Shown here: positions 62,792 through 64,000 of the stretch, piece after piece | Layout: each line of letters starts with the position of its first letter | How positions within the stretch are numbered: the first letter of the stretch is position 1 | Source: Brachycybe producta | Taxonomy: Eukaryota > Arthropoda > Diplopoda > Playtdesmida > Andrognathidae | Reading direction: 5' to 3' | Assembly: GCA_036925085.1 (NCBI GenBank) | Contig: JAUPFP010000002.1 | Span: 7,475,890-7,539,889 of the forward strand | DNA length: 64,000 nt | The notes under the pieces: generated by a model | The model's input: only the letters and a program-made list of their open reading frames with translations | The model's database searches: none | What the model was told of the DNA's origin: nothing | Translations under genes and position numbers: made by a program

Positions 62792-63673
62792 ATGGCTCGA
62801 AAGATTTTTCTAATCGTGGCTTTTACTGTTTTGTTTGCCATTTTTTATAATCCTGACACTTTTGAACCTGAATCAATTCGTGGCAAAAGAGTTCTTGTCA
62901 CTGGTTCTTCTTCAGGCATTGGGGAGCAACTTGCTTATCATTACTCTGCCATGGGTGCTTCTGTCGTAATAACAGCTCGTCGAGAAGAATTACTAAAGAA
63001 AGTGGCTTCGAAATGCAAGGAACTCGGTGCCACTAAGGTCGGGTATGTTGTGGCTGACATGGGAAATCCAGAAGACAGAATTAGATTGGTTCAGGAGACA
63101 GAGAAACAACTTGGTGGCTTGGACCATCTCGTTTTGAACCATGCTTTCATAGAGTTTTTCTTGTGGAAAGGAAGCGCAAAGAACATGACCACATTAGAAG
63201 ACTCTCTAAACATCAATTTCGTGTCTTTTGTTGATTTGGCTTCAAGGTGCCAGAACATGTTGTCTGCCAGCAAAGGTAACATTGGTGTGGTGTCGTCTGG
63301 CGCCGGAAAGGCTTCTTGCGCGTTTACGTCTACGTACGCTGCTTCAAAACATGCTCTTCATGGCTTTTTTAATGGCTATCGTGAAGAATTGAAACATGCT
63401 GAAACTGGAATCTCTGTCACAATTTGTGTTCTGGGAGCCATTGACAATGATAGATCGGATGCCATCGTTAAATCTACTTTTCCGAAACTAAAACTTTCTT
63501 CCATTTCTGCACCTTCTTCCAATGAGACTGCACTGGTAATTATCAAAGGGGTAACCAAAAGAGCATACGAAATCTATTATCCGTACAGCGTTTCTATTTG
63601 TTTGACTTTGCACAAAGTTTTTCCTCATTTTATTGAAGAGAAGATATCTTCAGAGTTCTTTAATGTAACATAG
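62792..63673 (+). CDS. HSD11B1-like short-chain dehydrogenase/reductase, intact copy 2
   Basis: Encodes 293 aa in a single open exon, starting at the ATG in AACAATGGCTCG; an upstream in-frame GTG extension is discarded. The anchor segment MARKIFLIVAFTVLFAIFY is nearly the founder's, and the cofactor motif is TGSSSGIG (37-44). R63-R64, N142, S169, Y182 and K186 are all present. Its C terminus (DAIVKSTFPKLKLSSISAP onward) matches the shifted C-terminal frame of the founder and array units, so this is the closest intact relative of the sequence that was amplified. A membrane-bound NADP(H)-dependent steroid or carbonyl oxidoreductase role is inferred from family. A deletion just downstream, relative to the founder, removed the region containing AATAAA. 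Confidence 0.94.
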   Translation: MARKIFLIVAFTVLFAIFYNPDTFEPESIRGKRVLVTGSSSGIGEQLAYHYSAMGASVVITARREELLKKVASKCKELGATKVGYVVADMGNPEDRIRLVQETEKQLGGLDHLVLNHAFIEFFLWKGSAKNMTTLEDSLNINFVSFVDLASRCQNMLSASKGNIGVVSSGAGKASCAFTSTYAASKHALHGFFNGYREELKHAETGISVTICVLGAIDNDRSDAIVKSTFPKLKLSSISAPSSNETALVIIKGVTKRAYEIYYPYSVSICLTLHKVFPHFIEEKISSEFFNVT

Positions 63674-64000
63674 AGAAATGGAAGGAACTGGAATATTTTT
63701 TTTGTGTTAACCGAATTTTGCTTTACATTTTTTTAATTAATGTATTTTATAATGTATGTATAATGTATATGTATATGCAGGGTGGCTGATTTTTTTTTAT
63801 TTAAATCAGATTTTTTTGATTTTTTTTTCATTTATATGAAATATTAAATTTTTCATTTAATTTTTCATTAATTTAACATTCTGAACATAAACACGAGCTT
63901 TGCAGCCTTTTCAGTTTCCAAAGCAAATCAGTGCCTCAAAAGGTAATCTAGTTTAAGTTACTTTTTTTAAAAAAATACAATTTTTACACCTTCATAAGAT
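63674..64000. other. 3' flank with interspersed repeat tail
   Basis: After the stop, TGTGTTAACCGAATTTTGC matches the founder's 3' flank. From about 63778 GCAGGGTGGCTGATTTT and TTTAAATCAGATTTTTTTG resemble a widespread invertebrate repeat built from AAATCA/TGATTT steps. Nothing else is recognised before the window ends. Confidence 0.45.

Overview
The window is nuclear DNA of an animal: very AT-rich, mostly non-coding, packed with short inverted-repeat elements and microsatellites, with no bacterial gene organisation. A rhodopsin-like neuropeptide receptor exon ends in a canonical GTAAGT splice donor, and the enzyme genes belong to the animal 11-beta-hydroxysteroid dehydrogenase-like family. 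A marine invertebrate is my best guess from the style of the repeats and receptor; I cannot name the species.

Layout. 1-299 is the end of a 16-bp minisatellite. About 300-19400 is almost gene-free and holds inverted-repeat elements, a 3-copy tandem repeat and one poorly supported decayed coding stretch near 5.6-6.1 kb. 19422-20015 (minus strand) is the first coding exon of a GnRH/AKH/corazonin-type G-protein-coupled receptor; its later exons were not found. 20-31.6 kb is again repeat-rich: three Helitron-like copies (21.9, 25.4 and 29.8 kb), a LINE reverse-transcriptase tail (23.1-23.4 kb) and a long-TIR MITE (26.1-26.4 kb).

31.6-63.7 kb is an HSD11B1-like short-chain dehydrogenase cluster on the plus strand. 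Two genes are intact and apparently single-exon (59335-60219 and 62792-63673). A third, at 31620-32568, is broken: its last third carries a perfect 46-bp inverted duplication plus a TTCCAG hexamer run, which shifts the frame and adds a stop. The 3' two thirds of this broken gene, its 3' flank and a block of about 400-520 bp of TATCGATA-type palindromic satellite have been amplified head-to-tail into 18 units of about 1.43-1.55 kb (31808-58284). Every copy after the first begins at exactly the same gene base (a TCGA junction), has no start codon, and carries the hairpin, the frameshift and the satellite.

The most unusual content is this gene-derived macrosatellite. It has a built-in perfect hairpin, a self-complementary spacer rich in TATCGATA, two interleaved subfamilies that show higher-order structure, one inverted gene fragment inside a spacer, and a terminal palindromic spacer. 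It sits between broken and intact members of one gene family, so unequal exchange and small-RNA silencing of the intact paralogues are both worth testing. The silencing idea is inference only.
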